The notes: generated by a model not told the origin, from the letters alone. Positions 1 through 5,630 are shown, numbered from the stretch's first letter. The stretch: 6,542 bases of DNA from JALYUA01 sp039931865 (GCA_039931865.1 JBDTRB010000167.1:1-6542), one strand, 5' to 3'. Made by a program: numbers and translations.

Positions 1-57
1 CGGCACGTCCCGGAGTGAGCGGAGGCGAACGGCACGTCCCGGAGTGAGCGGAGGCGA
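1..57. repeat. Tandem repeat, two copies with a 29-bp period
   Basis: Two 28-bp copies (1-28 and 30-57) are identical and separated by one base, giving a 29-bp period. Each contains CCCGGAGTGAGCGGAGGCGA. A degenerate third fragment, GGAGGCGAC, follows at 61-69. The array lies directly downstream of the pspA-like stop codon and runs off the left edge, so the true copy number is unknown. It contains no ORF and no clear terminator. A 15-bp part of it recurs in inverted orientation at 4758-4772, suggesting a dispersed intergenic repeat family in this genome. Confidence 0.8.
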
Positions 58-72
58 CGTGGAGGCGACGGG

Positions 73-738
73 TTACGCCTGGAGCAGCTTCCGCGACTTG
101 ATCTCGTTCAAGAGGGCCTCGATGCGCTGCTCCTTCTCGAGCGCGTCGAACCGGTCTTCCAGCGTATCCCCCGAGATCTCGCGGTAGGCGTCGTTCAGCG
201 CCTCGGCCCGGTCGACCTTCTCCCGCATGCGGTCGAACGTGGGAGACCCCGCCCCGTCGGTCAAGGCGCCGGCCGCCTCGCTCGCCTTCAGGCCCGCGCG
301 GGCACGGCGATGCCGCGCGACTAAGAGCTCGGCTTTCGACCTGGCTTCCGCGAGCTTCTGATCGAGCTTGCCGAGGGCGGACCTCAGGCTGTCGACCTCG
401 CCTCGCTGATCGCCGACCTGCTGCTCGAAGCCTTCCGCGAGCGCGCGATAGCTCATCGCCCGGTCGAGCGCGGCGCGGGCCAGCTCGTCGTCGCCGGCCT
501 GAACGGCCAGCTCGGCTTTCTGCATCCATTCGCCATTCTTGTTGTCCTGTTCCTTCTGCTTCCGGGCGAGCATGTGCTCGTCCGCGATCGCGATCGCGAC
601 AGAGGTCTTCACCTGCAGAAGCTGGTTCTGCATGTCCATGATCACCTGCTTGATCATCTTCTCGGGGTCTTCCGCCTTGTCGATGAGGTCGTTCAGGTTC
701 GCCCTCAGGAGAGCCGCCACCCGTTCCAACAGCGCCAT
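73..738 (-). CDS. pspA: PspA/IM30 family membrane-stress protein
   Basis: This 221-residue protein matches the usual PspA length (about 220) and is almost entirely coiled coil. The N-terminus (1-20) is an amphipathic helix of the kind PspA uses to touch the inner membrane. It leads into the family signature around residues 22-36 (AEDPEKMIKQVIMDM), followed by helices with the typical WMQKAELAVQAG/DLARAAL-like segment at 71-92 and a Glu/Lys/Arg-rich hairpin up to about residue 155. PspA/IM30 proteins form large ESCRT-III-like scaffolds that bind stressed membranes and limit proton leakage. The start is an ATG preceded by AAAGGAG with a 7-nt spacer. The gene lies 20 nt downstream of the flotillin-like gene and is the last gene of the operon visible here. 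No pspF, pspB or pspC is present, so the enterobacterial psp regulation does not apply. Family assignment is firm; the exact role is inferred. Confidence 0.93.
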   Translation of the reverse strand: MALLERVAALLRANLNDLIDKAEDPEKMIKQVIMDMQNQLLQVKTSVAIAIADEHMLARKQKEQDNKNGEWMQKAELAVQAGDDELARAALDRAMSYRALAEGFEQQVGDQRGEVDSLRSALGKLDQKLAEARSKAELLVARHRRARAGLKASEAAGALTDGAGSPTFDRMREKVDRAEALNDAYREISGDTLEDRFDALEKEQRIEALLNEIKSRKLLQA

Positions 739-758
739 GATCCGACTCCTTTCTTCCG

Positions 759-2213
759 TTACTTCGCGGGCGTGGCGGTTGTTGCCGTGCTCGCGGCCGT
801 CGCGGGCAGGCTCTTGTCCGTCATCGTCCGAATCTTGCCGAACAGATCCTTCATCTCGATTCCCGAGAGCGCCTCGAAGAGCGCCGGCACCTGCGCCGCG
901 ATCTTCGTCATGTCGCCCGTGATCTTGTGCACTCCGGCACTGTCGCCGTCACCCGTCGAGACGACCGTGATGCGGTCGACCTTCGAGAGAGGCTCCGACA
1001 TCGCGCGGACGACCTCCGGCAAGGAGCTCAAGAGCTTGTCGAGGATGCCGGCCTGGTTCCATCCCTGGTAGGCCTCGGCCTTGACGTTCATCGCCTTCGC
1101 CTCGGCCTCGCCCTTCCTGAAGATGATCTCGGCCTCGGCCTCACCCTGCGTGCGGATGCCCGCGGCGCGCCCTTCAGCCTCCAGGATCAGCTTCTGGCGC
1201 TCCGCTGACGCGAGCGTCTCGATCCGCTGGCGCTCCATTTCGGCGCCCTTCAGGACGGTCGCGATCAGCTCCTTTTCGCGCCGCGAAATCTCCGCCTCCT
1301 GAACCTTGACCTGCTCCTGCTTCTCGATCTGCTGGATGCGCACCGACTCCGCGATCACCTGCTGCTGCATCACGTTCGTCTGGATCTCATAGGCCTTGTC
1401 CGCCTGCGCCTGCTGGCGTTTCACGAGCTCCTGGTATGTCGCCTTCTTGATGTCCATGTCGCGCTGCGCCTCGGCCTGTTTGGCCAGCGAGAGCGTCTGC
1501 GCGAGCACGCGCTCCTGGTCCGCCTGCGCGGTCGCAACGGCGGCGGCGCGCTGTGCCTCCGCCCGTTTGATCGCGGTGTCGCGCTCCGCTTCCGCGCTGG
1601 CGACGTCCGCGTCCCTCTTGATCCGGGCGATGTCGGGACGGCCCATGTTGGTGATGTATTCGTTCTGGTCCTTGACCTCCTTGATCGTGAACGAGATCAC
1701 CTCGAGACCCATCTTGTTCATGTCGTCGGCGCAGGTGGAGCGCATCCGGTCGGCGACCATTTCGGGCTGCTTGACGATCTCTTCGACCGTGAGCTGCCCG
1801 ATGATCCCGCGCAGGTGGCCCTCCATCACGAGCCGGATCAGCCCCTCGCGCTCGGCCGGCGTCTTCGTCAAGAACTGCTCCGCCGCCGTCTCGATCGACT
1901 CCGGGTCCGACTTCACCTTGATCTGCGCGACCGCTTCGACGCTGACGGCGACCCCCTGCTTCGTATAGAGGTCCTGCCTGGGAGCGACGTCGAACGACAT
2001 GAGCTCGAGCGAGAGCTCGCGCGCGCTCTCGACCATGGGGAAGATGATCGTCCCGTGCCCCTTCACGACCCGCGTGCCGCGGAACCCGTACACGATCAGC
2101 GCCTCGTTCGGTCCGGTCTTCCGGAACATCCGGGCGAGAAGTGTCATCAGAAACATGACACTCAGAACCATCAATCCGACCACGATCAGGACGTTGGTAG
2201 AAATGCCCAGCAT
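759..2213 (-). CDS. Flotillin-like SPFH domain protein (YqiK/FloT type)
   Basis: This 484-residue protein begins with a hydrophobic anchor (about 7-27). An SPFH/prohibitin-homology domain follows (about 30-185, including PNEALIVYGFRG and the GLEVISFTIKEVKD segment at 169-182). Next come a long Ala/Glu/Gln-rich coiled coil (about 195-385, with AEAERDTAIKRAEAQ and GEAEAEIIFRKGEAEAKA) and a flotillin C-terminal region (about 385-465). It ends in a low-complexity Ala/Thr tail (468-484). Flotillins oligomerise into membrane microdomain scaffolds; a single N-terminal anchor resembles E. coli YqiK. The ATG at 2213 is preferred over an in-frame TTG at 2228 because AAGGAGG (2225-2219) sits 5 nt before it and overlaps the preceding stop. 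The preceding gene encodes an NfeD/YqiJ-like protein, the usual SPFH partner, and a PspA protein follows. The family is clear; the client membrane or proteins are unknown. Confidence 0.93.
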   Translation of the reverse strand: MLGISTNVLIVVGLMVLSVMFLMTLLARMFRKTGPNEALIVYGFRGTRVVKGHGTIIFPMVESARELSLELMSFDVAPRQDLYTKQGVAVSVEAVAQIKVKSDPESIETAAEQFLTKTPAEREGLIRLVMEGHLRGIIGQLTVEEIVKQPEMVADRMRSTCADDMNKMGLEVISFTIKEVKDQNEYITNMGRPDIARIKRDADVASAEAERDTAIKRAEAQRAAAVATAQADQERVLAQTLSLAKQAEAQRDMDIKKATYQELVKRQQAQADKAYEIQTNVMQQQVIAESVRIQQIEKQEQVKVQEAEISRREKELIATVLKGAEMERQRIETLASAERQKLILEAEGRAAGIRTQGEAEAEIIFRKGEAEAKAMNVKAEAYQGWNQAGILDKLLSSLPEVVRAMSEPLSKVDRITVVSTGDGDSAGVHKITGDMTKIAAQVPALFEALSGIEMKDLFGKIRTMTDKSLPATAASTATTATPAK

Positions 2214-2224
2214 CGCCGCCTCCT

Positions 2225-2821
2225 TCAAAGTTCTTCGAACGGACGCACGTAAGCGATTCCCTTTTCGTACCGGGTGACGACCACCTCCGCGCCCTTCGCG
2301 GCGTCCGCGGCGCCCTCGAGACGCGCCCCCGAACAGCGCCGGGTCCTCCCCTGGGAGAACGTGATCTCTCCCGTTCCTCCGTTGCGGATCGGGACCGTGA
2401 TGCGCCCGAGCACCCCCACCATCACGAAGTCGGCCGGATCGAGCGCCGCTTCCCGCCGCAGGAGCACTCGGGTGAGAAAGCCGAAGACGACTCCCGCTCC
2501 CAGGGTCCCGGCCGCCGTGGCGACCGCCAGAACGACGAGGGTCGCGAGGCTCGAGTGCCCCGTGAGCAGGTAGCCCGTACCGCCGAACCAGGCCAGGAAC
2601 GCCATGGCGGTCGAGAAGTTCAGCGGCGAGCCCGACGGGCGGTTCGGATGGGCGGCGACGCCGGCGTCACCCGGTCCGTGTCCGGCGCCGTGAGCGTGGC
2701 CGGGGCCGTGGGGCAGATGCACGCCGTGAAACGGCAGATGGAGAAACCCGGCCGCGAAGGACGACGCCGCGAGGGCGAACCCCACGAGGAAACATCCGAG
2801 GTAGAAGTTTTCCCAGGTCAT
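2225..2821 (-). CDS. NfeD/YqiJ-like membrane protein with a His-rich loop
   Basis: This 198-residue protein has three likely membrane segments (about 5-27, 67-86 and 91-118) and a soluble C-terminal domain (about 130-198). The C-terminal part (VGVLGRITVPIRNGGTGEI, then a stretch ending RYEKGIAYVRPF) reads like the small OB-fold beta-barrel of NfeD, YuaF and YqiJ proteins, which act with SPFH proteins. The loop between the first two segments holds eight histidines within residues 28-58 (H28, H32, H35, H38, H42, H44, H48, H58) among Gly/Pro/Ala, suggesting metal binding or pH sensing. The ATG overlaps the upstream regulator's stop as ATGA and has GGAGGGA just before it. The stop lies 11 nt before the flotillin ATG, so translation is probably coupled on both sides. 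The name is based on domain pattern and context, not a strong sequence match. Confidence 0.8.
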   Translation of the reverse strand: MTWENFYLGCFLVGFALAASSFAAGFLHLPFHGVHLPHGPGHAHGAGHGPGDAGVAAHPNRPSGSPLNFSTAMAFLAWFGGTGYLLTGHSSLATLVVLAVATAAGTLGAGVVFGFLTRVLLRREAALDPADFVMVGVLGRITVPIRNGGTGEITFSQGRTRRCSGARLEGAADAAKGAEVVVTRYEKGIAYVRPFEEL

Positions 2822-3372
2822 GACTCCCTCCGTTTTCGAGCGGATTTCGGCCTCGCGGCCGGCGCCTTTCCGCGGCTGGAAGTGCCCGGCGTCGTGAACG
2901 GCGCGGGCACCGGCGCGAGGATTTCAAAGAGCCGCTCCGCCAGTTGCGGCGTCTCGACGATCCCGTGGAGCAGCAGCAGACACTCGCGGGACTTCGGGCT
3001 CGCCGCGATCGCCAGCAGGGCGCGCCGCAGCGCCGGGTCACGGTGAAAGCGCTCGCCGCCCTGGATCAGCCAGAGGTCGAGCTTGTCCTCGAGCGCGCGC
3101 ACCGGCGACGTGAGCTCCTGGTGGAAACCCTCGGGATCGTCGACCAGGTATCCGGGATGGATGTTGAAGAACTTCGCGAGGAGCATCCGGCTGGTGTTCG
3201 TCAGATGCGGCCGCGCCCCGCTTTCGATCTGGGACAGATACGCCTGGCTGATCGGGGTCGAAAGCTCCGCGCCGATGGCGCGCGCAAGTTCGGCCTGCGT
3301 CATTTCGCGGTTGAGCCCCCGAAGGGTGCCCTCCACGAATCTCAGGTAGCGGAGCTTTTCACCGAGCTTCAT
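2818..3372 (-). CDS. XRE-family helix-turn-helix transcriptional regulator
   Basis: This 184-residue protein carries an N-terminal HTH_XRE/Cro-CI-type domain at about 5-78. MTQAELARAIG (24-34) forms the first part of the helix-turn-helix. The recognition helix lies in ISQAYLSQIESGARP (41-55), with STP as a slightly extended turn before it, and the domain closes with FFNIHPGYLVDDPEG. The middle (about 85-152) is helical and may mediate dimerisation. The tail (about 155-184) is Pro/Ser/Arg/Lys-rich, probably disordered and basic. It is the first gene of a four-gene operon with the NfeD-like, flotillin-like and PspA-like genes and overlaps the next gene by 4 nt. A large AT-rich palindrome starts 9 nt before its ATG and overlaps its predicted promoter, so it is likely to regulate its own operon. 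The Shine-Dalgarno is weak (GGAA, 4-nt spacer), consistent with low expression. The ligand or signal is unknown. Confidence 0.9.
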   Translation of the reverse strand: MKLGEKLRYLRFVEGTLRGLNREMTQAELARAIGAELSTPISQAYLSQIESGARPHLTNTSRMLLAKFFNIHPGYLVDDPEGFHQELTSPVRALEDKLDLWLIQGGERFHRDPALRRALLAIAASPKSRECLLLLHGIVETPQLAERLFEILAPVPAPFTTPGTSSRGKAPAARPKSARKRRES

Positions 3373-3380
3373 GGCGTTCC

Positions 3381-3416
3381 ATAGCAGATCGCTATATTAA
3401 TATCGCAATCTGTTAT
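3381..3416. promoter_or_regulatory. Candidate operator for the XRE regulator: 36-bp imperfect palindrome
   Basis: Fifteen of 18 base pairs are complementary around a centre at 3398/3399; mismatched pairs are 3384/3413, 3390/3407 and 3393/3404. The half-site consensus is ATARCAGATYGCKATATT. The left half contains its own perfect dyad, ATAGC-N5-GCTAT (3381-3395); the right half is a degraded version. This suggests that two regulator dimers could bind side by side. The site is strikingly AT-rich compared with the surrounding sequence. It overlaps the predicted -10 of the minus-strand operon, as expected for repression. It also lies upstream of the plus-strand DUF1259 gene, which it could co-regulate. 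The palindrome is seen directly; the bound protein is inferred from proximity. Confidence 0.72.
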
Positions 3417-3425
3417 TTATGTCAA
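3397..3425 (-). promoter_or_regulatory. Predicted sigma-70-type promoter of the XRE-NfeD-flotillin-PspA operon
   Basis: On the minus strand a perfect TTGACA (3425-3420) is followed, after 17 nt, by TATTAA (3402-3397), a moderate -10 match. Transcription would start near 3390, giving a leader of about 18 nt before the regulator's ATG at 3372. The -10 and the spacer lie inside the 36-bp palindrome. The -35 match and spacing are strong; the exact -10 is less certain because the region is uniformly AT-rich. Confidence 0.6.
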
Positions 3426-3464
3426 GAGTGACAAAAGGGCCAATTTCAGGCCGTTTTCGCCGAC

Positions 3465-3471
3465 GGGGAGG
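3465..3471 (+). promoter_or_regulatory. Alternative ribosome binding site for a longer DUF1259 protein (ATG at 3480)
   Basis: GGGGAGG lies 8 nt before an in-frame ATG at 3480, which would add 20 residues (including a WPRRRPRED segment) ahead of the hydrophobic signal-like stretch. The downstream ATG at 3540 also has a good site, so the start is ambiguous. The longer form would give the signal peptide a positively charged n-region that the shorter form lacks. Confidence 0.4.
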
Positions 3472-3528
3472 TTTCGGAAATGACAGGATCGGGAGGCGGC
3501 GCGTTCGACTGGCCGCGTCGACGACCGA

Positions 3529-3534
3529 GGGAGG
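3529..3534 (+). promoter_or_regulatory. Ribosome binding site for the preferred DUF1259 start
   Basis: GGGAGG, within GAGGGAGG (3527-3534), lies 5 nt before the ATG at 3540. That ATG places the hydrophobic segment at the very N-terminus, as expected for a signal peptide. Confidence 0.55.
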
Positions 3535-3539
3535 ACCCG

Positions 3540-4421
3540 ATGACTTCTGCCCTTTTTGCAGGCCTGCTTCTCCTGTTCCAGGGTCTGTCCCCACAATCCG
3601 CTTCGCCCTCCGCGTGGCAGGACGTCGATCGCGTCTTCGAACAGGCGGGAAAGGACCAGCCGGGAGGCGTGCACCGTTTCTCCTGGCCGAGGACGGATCT
3701 CCAGGTTTCAATCGACGGCGTCCTCATCGAGCCTCCGCTCGCGCTCGGCTCCTGGGCGGCCTTTCAAAAAATGGGCGGGGACGCGGAGGTGATGGGGGAC
3801 CTCGTGCTGACCGGCGGCGAAGTGCCCGCCGTTCTCGGCGCGCTTCAGGACGGCGGATTCGAGATCCTTGCGATTCACAATCATCTGAACCGCGAGATGC
3901 CGCGGCTCCTGTACGTCCACTACGACGGGCGCGGCGACGCCGGAAAACTCGCCCGCACCCTGAAGGCCGCGCTCGGCCGGTCCGCGACTCCGCTCTCACC
4001 GCCGGCGGCGCCTCCCCCGAAGGTTTCCCCGGATCAGGAAAAACGGTTCGCGCGCGTGGCCGAAGCGGTCGGGCGAAAGGGAACGCTCGCGGGGCGCGTC
4101 CTGCAGCTCGCAATCCCTCGGCCGGAAACGATCCGCGACGCCGGGAGGGACGTGTCTCCCGCGATGGGAATGGCGACTGCGATCAACTTTCAGGCGGCGG
4201 GCGACCGCGTCGCGACGACCGGGGATTTCGTGCTGATCGCGGAGGAGGTGAATCCCGTCATGCGGGAACTGCGCGCACACGGCATCGAGCCGATGGCGCT
4301 GCACTCCCACATGCTCCGCGAAACCCCGCGGCTCTTCTTCCTGCACTTCTGGGGTGTCGACACTCCCGAGAACATCGGGGCCGGGATCCGCGCCGCGCTG
4401 GCGAAGGTGGCGGCGAAGTAG
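3540..4421 (+). CDS. Secreted DUF1259 (LppY/LpqO-like) protein with two domain repeats
   Basis: This 293-residue protein opens with a hydrophobic signal-like segment (about 4-16, then a small-residue stretch to about 25). It contains two related domains. In the first (about 29-146), AIHNHLNREMPRLLYVHYDG (111-130) matches ALHSHMLRETPRLFFLHFWG (253-272) of the second (about 167-291). Each carries H-x-H followed 12 residues later by a third His: H113/H115/H127 and H255/H257/H269. Each is preceded by a GD[LF]VL segment. A Pro/Ala linker (150-162) separates them. This layout fits the DUF1259 family, which includes mycobacterial lipoproteins LppY and LpqO and has no established biochemical function. 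The repeated His triads suggest metal binding. There is no lipobox Cys here, so it is probably periplasmic or secreted. The ATG at 3540 has GGGAGG 5 nt upstream; an in-frame ATG at 3480 is a viable alternative. The gene is divergent from the XRE operon. Confidence 0.85.
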   Translation: MTSALFAGLLLLFQGLSPQSASPSAWQDVDRVFEQAGKDQPGGVHRFSWPRTDLQVSIDGVLIEPPLALGSWAAFQKMGGDAEVMGDLVLTGGEVPAVLGALQDGGFEILAIHNHLNREMPRLLYVHYDGRGDAGKLARTLKAALGRSATPLSPPAAPPPKVSPDQEKRFARVAEAVGRKGTLAGRVLQLAIPRPETIRDAGRDVSPAMGMATAINFQAAGDRVATTGDFVLIAEEVNPVMRELRAHGIEPMALHSHMLRETPRLFFLHFWGVDTPENIGAGIRAALAKVAAK

Positions 4422-4433
4422 CGAGCCGGCGGC

Positions 4434-4721
4434 TCAGGAACGCTGCGCGCGCTTTGGCCGGGCCGAATACGAGGGCTGGCGGACCATCACGCCCCGCGGG
4501 ACGGCCACGCGGGCGGGCCTTCGAGACGGCGGCCGGACTCCCGCTTTGAATCGTTCGCAGTCCGTGATCCGAACCCTTGCCCGCTCCGCCTGCTCGGCAT
4601 CGTCCCCTGCGCATCGGGCGAGCTCGGACTGCGCGCTCGCGGAATGCACATCGTAGTGCTCACGCAGGTGCGGCTCGAAGTGACCGCAGAGGCGGCATCG
4701 GCGGGGGGCGGTGTCTGCCAT
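4434..4721 (-). CDS. Small Cys/His-rich (zinc-ribbon-like) protein, unknown function
   Basis: This 95-residue ORF is not recognised as a known family. Residues 9-26 (CRLCGHFEPHLREHYDVH) contain C9-x2-C12 followed by H22 and H26, with further cysteines at C37 and C55. Either a C2H2-like site or a four-Cys site (C9, C12, C37, C55) could hold zinc. The C-terminal half (about 60-95) is Arg/Pro-rich and basic, so nucleic-acid contact is possible. The ATG at 4721 has a GGGGG-AAA stretch just upstream; an in-frame GTG at 4736 would add five residues. Most third codon positions are G or C, as in neighbouring genes, which supports coding. It converges on the DUF1259 gene with only 12 nt between their stops. 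Because GC-rich DNA produces many spurious ORFs, the gene itself remains moderately certain and no function is proposed. Confidence 0.5.
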   Translation of the reverse strand: MADTAPRRCRLCGHFEPHLREHYDVHSASAQSELARCAGDDAEQAERARVRITDCERFKAGVRPPSRRPARVAVPRGVMVRQPSYSARPKRAQRS

Positions 4722-4757
4722 TTTCCCCCGCGCCACGCACGAATGGTGCCGTTTTAC

Positions 4758-4772
4758 CGTCGCCTCCGCTCA
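4758..4772 (-). repeat. Inverted copy of the left-edge repeat core
   Basis: CGTCGCCTCCGCTCA is the exact reverse complement of positions 45-59 in the left-edge tandem repeat. The flanking bases do not continue the match far. Fifteen identical bases in two separate intergenic regions suggest a dispersed repeat family, though GC-rich composition raises the chance of coincidence. Confidence 0.5.
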
Positions 4773-4811
4773 ATCACCACCTCGGTCGAAGCGCAGCTGT
4801 GCTCCCTTCAG

Positions 4812-4841
4812 CTCCCTCTCGCCGCGCGCCGGGGGAGGGGG
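4812..4841. repeat. GC-rich intergenic hairpin, possible terminator of the FGE-fold gene
   Basis: CTCCCTCTCGCCG (4812-4824) can pair with CCGGGGGAGGGGG (4829-4841) across a CGCG loop, with two mismatches and two G-U wobbles when read on the plus strand. Together with the following GCCGGGGTGAG it resembles the CCCTCTCC...GGAGAGGG...GGGGTGAG intergenic repeats common in many bacterial genomes (recollection, not a search). It lies 62 nt downstream of the FGE-fold stop. There is no T-tract, so intrinsic termination is uncertain. Confidence 0.5.
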
Positions 4842-4903
4842 CCGGGGTGAGTGGCGGAGCCAGAGCCTGACAGGAGTCGAGCCAGCGGGAAATGCCGTCG
4901 AAA

Positions 4904-5578
4904 TCAATCCGGCTCTTCCACGACCGCCCTGAGCACCCGGAAGCCGTAGTCGGAGTAACGGAAATGCGGAGGAAGGCTGCTGCGGGCCGACGGAGCGGAC
5001 CACCGCACCCGGTGGCGCCAGGAGCCTCCGCGGCTCGCGCGCCGGGGAATCGCCGGCGGACTGCCGGGCGCCGCGGGCGTCTCCGGCTCGCGCCAGCCGA
5101 GGCACCATTCGTGGACGACGGTGCCCGGGTCGAGAACGCCGTACGGGTTGGGCGTTCCGAGGCCGACGCGCCAGGGACCCCGAAGATCGCCTTCGGGGAT
5201 TTCCCCCGGCGGAACCTGGTCTCCCCACGCGGTGGCGGGGTTCTCCGCTCCGCCCGACATCGCGCGCTCCCACTCGTCCTCCGCGGGCAGGCGCCACGTC
5301 GCGGCGTCTCGCGCGGACAGCCATTCGCAATAGAGGGACGCTTCTTCCCAGGTGACGCCGACGACGGGCTGCGAAGGATCGGAAAAGTCGGGATCGGCCC
5401 ACCACGGAGGCGGCGGGACCGAATGCGACTCGAGAAACGGGGCGAACCCGGCGTTCGTCACCGGGGTGCGGCCGATCTCGAATGCGGTCACGGTCATCGA
5501 CTTCTCCCGCGCAGGGCGGCCCGCCGGAATGGCCACCACCACGGGAAACGCCACCTGCGCTTGAGAGGAATGCGCCAT
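4904..5578 (-). CDS. Formylglycine-generating-enzyme (SUMF1) fold protein lacking catalytic cysteines
   Basis: This 224-residue protein shows the ordered motifs of the FGE/sulfatase-modifying-factor fold: TPVTNAGFAPFL (38-49), PVVGVTWEEASLYCEWLS (71-88), TWRLPAEDEWERAM (94-107), NPYGVLDPGTVVHEWC (144-159), SRGGSW (182-187) and YSDYGFRVLRA (208-218). True FGE oxidises a sulfatase cysteine using two copper-binding cysteines located just after the RGGS motif. Here that stretch (RGGSWRHRVRWSAPSARSS) has none; the only cysteines are C84 and C159. Formylglycine synthesis is therefore unlikely, and no sulfatase gene is nearby. The fold is also used by EgtB-like, PvdO-like and substrate-binding proteins, so the role is open. 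The ATG at 5578 is chosen over one at 5623 because GGAGG lies 6 nt upstream and the longer form would begin only a few bases after the predicted transcription start. No signal peptide is evident, so it is probably cytoplasmic. Confidence 0.88.
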   Translation of the reverse strand: MAHSSQAQVAFPVVVAIPAGRPAREKSMTVTAFEIGRTPVTNAGFAPFLESHSVPPPPWWADPDFSDPSQPVVGVTWEEASLYCEWLSARDAATWRLPAEDEWERAMSGGAENPATAWGDQVPPGEIPEGDLRGPWRVGLGTPNPYGVLDPGTVVHEWCLGWREPETPAAPGSPPAIPRRASRGGSWRHRVRWSAPSARSSLPPHFRYSDYGFRVLRAVVEEPD

Positions 5579-5584
5579 CCCACG

Positions 5585-5589
5585 CCTCC
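5585..5589 (-). promoter_or_regulatory. Ribosome binding site deciding the FGE-fold start
   Basis: GGAGG on the minus strand sits 6 nt before the ATG at 5578. The alternative ATG at 5623 has no comparable site. The motif lies inside the palindrome CCTCCGGAGG (5585-5594), which could weakly occlude it in mRNA. Confidence 0.7.
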
Positions 5590-5630
5590 GGAGGATCCGG
5601 CCCTCGAAATTCCGCGACGTCATCGCTCGT

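Larger units (their letters stand above)
4722..4903. other. Intergenic segment with repeat fragments, no gene seen
   Basis: This gap lies downstream of the minus-strand FGE-fold gene and upstream of the small Cys/His ORF. It holds a 15-bp inverted copy of the left-edge repeat (4758-4772) and a GC-rich hairpin (4812-4841). ORFs crossing it lack a recognisable domain or a good start. No clear promoter for the small ORF was identified. Confidence 0.6.

Noticed and set aside
1..57. CRISPR array
   Set aside because: The copies are separated by a single base, so there are no spacers; it is a plain tandem repeat.
1396..1968. Plus-strand ORF of 190 codons
   Set aside because: It is the mirror of the flotillin coiled-coil region, with Ser/Ala/Arg-rich composition and no domain.
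2214..2228. TTG start at 2228 for the flotillin-like gene
   Set aside because: The added residues are encoded by the Shine-Dalgarno sequence of the better ATG at 2213.
3414..3419. Plus-strand -10 (TATTTA) for the DUF1259 gene
   Set aside because: It has only a 3/6 match to consensus and no -35 at the right spacing; the AT-rich region gives such matches by chance.
3435..3456. Possible terminator GGCC-N7-GGCC followed by GTTTT
   Set aside because: The stem is only 4 bp and no gene ends just upstream on the plus strand.
3419..4549. Plus-strand ORF of 376 codons overlapping the DUF1259 gene in another frame
   Set aside because: It is Arg/Gly/Ala-rich low-complexity translation typical of a shifted frame in GC-rich DNA. 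The overlapping frame has clear domain repeats.
5579..5623. A 15-residue longer N-terminus for the FGE-fold protein (ATG at 5623)
   Set aside because: No ribosome binding site is seen there, while the ATG at 5578 has GGAGG at 6 nt.
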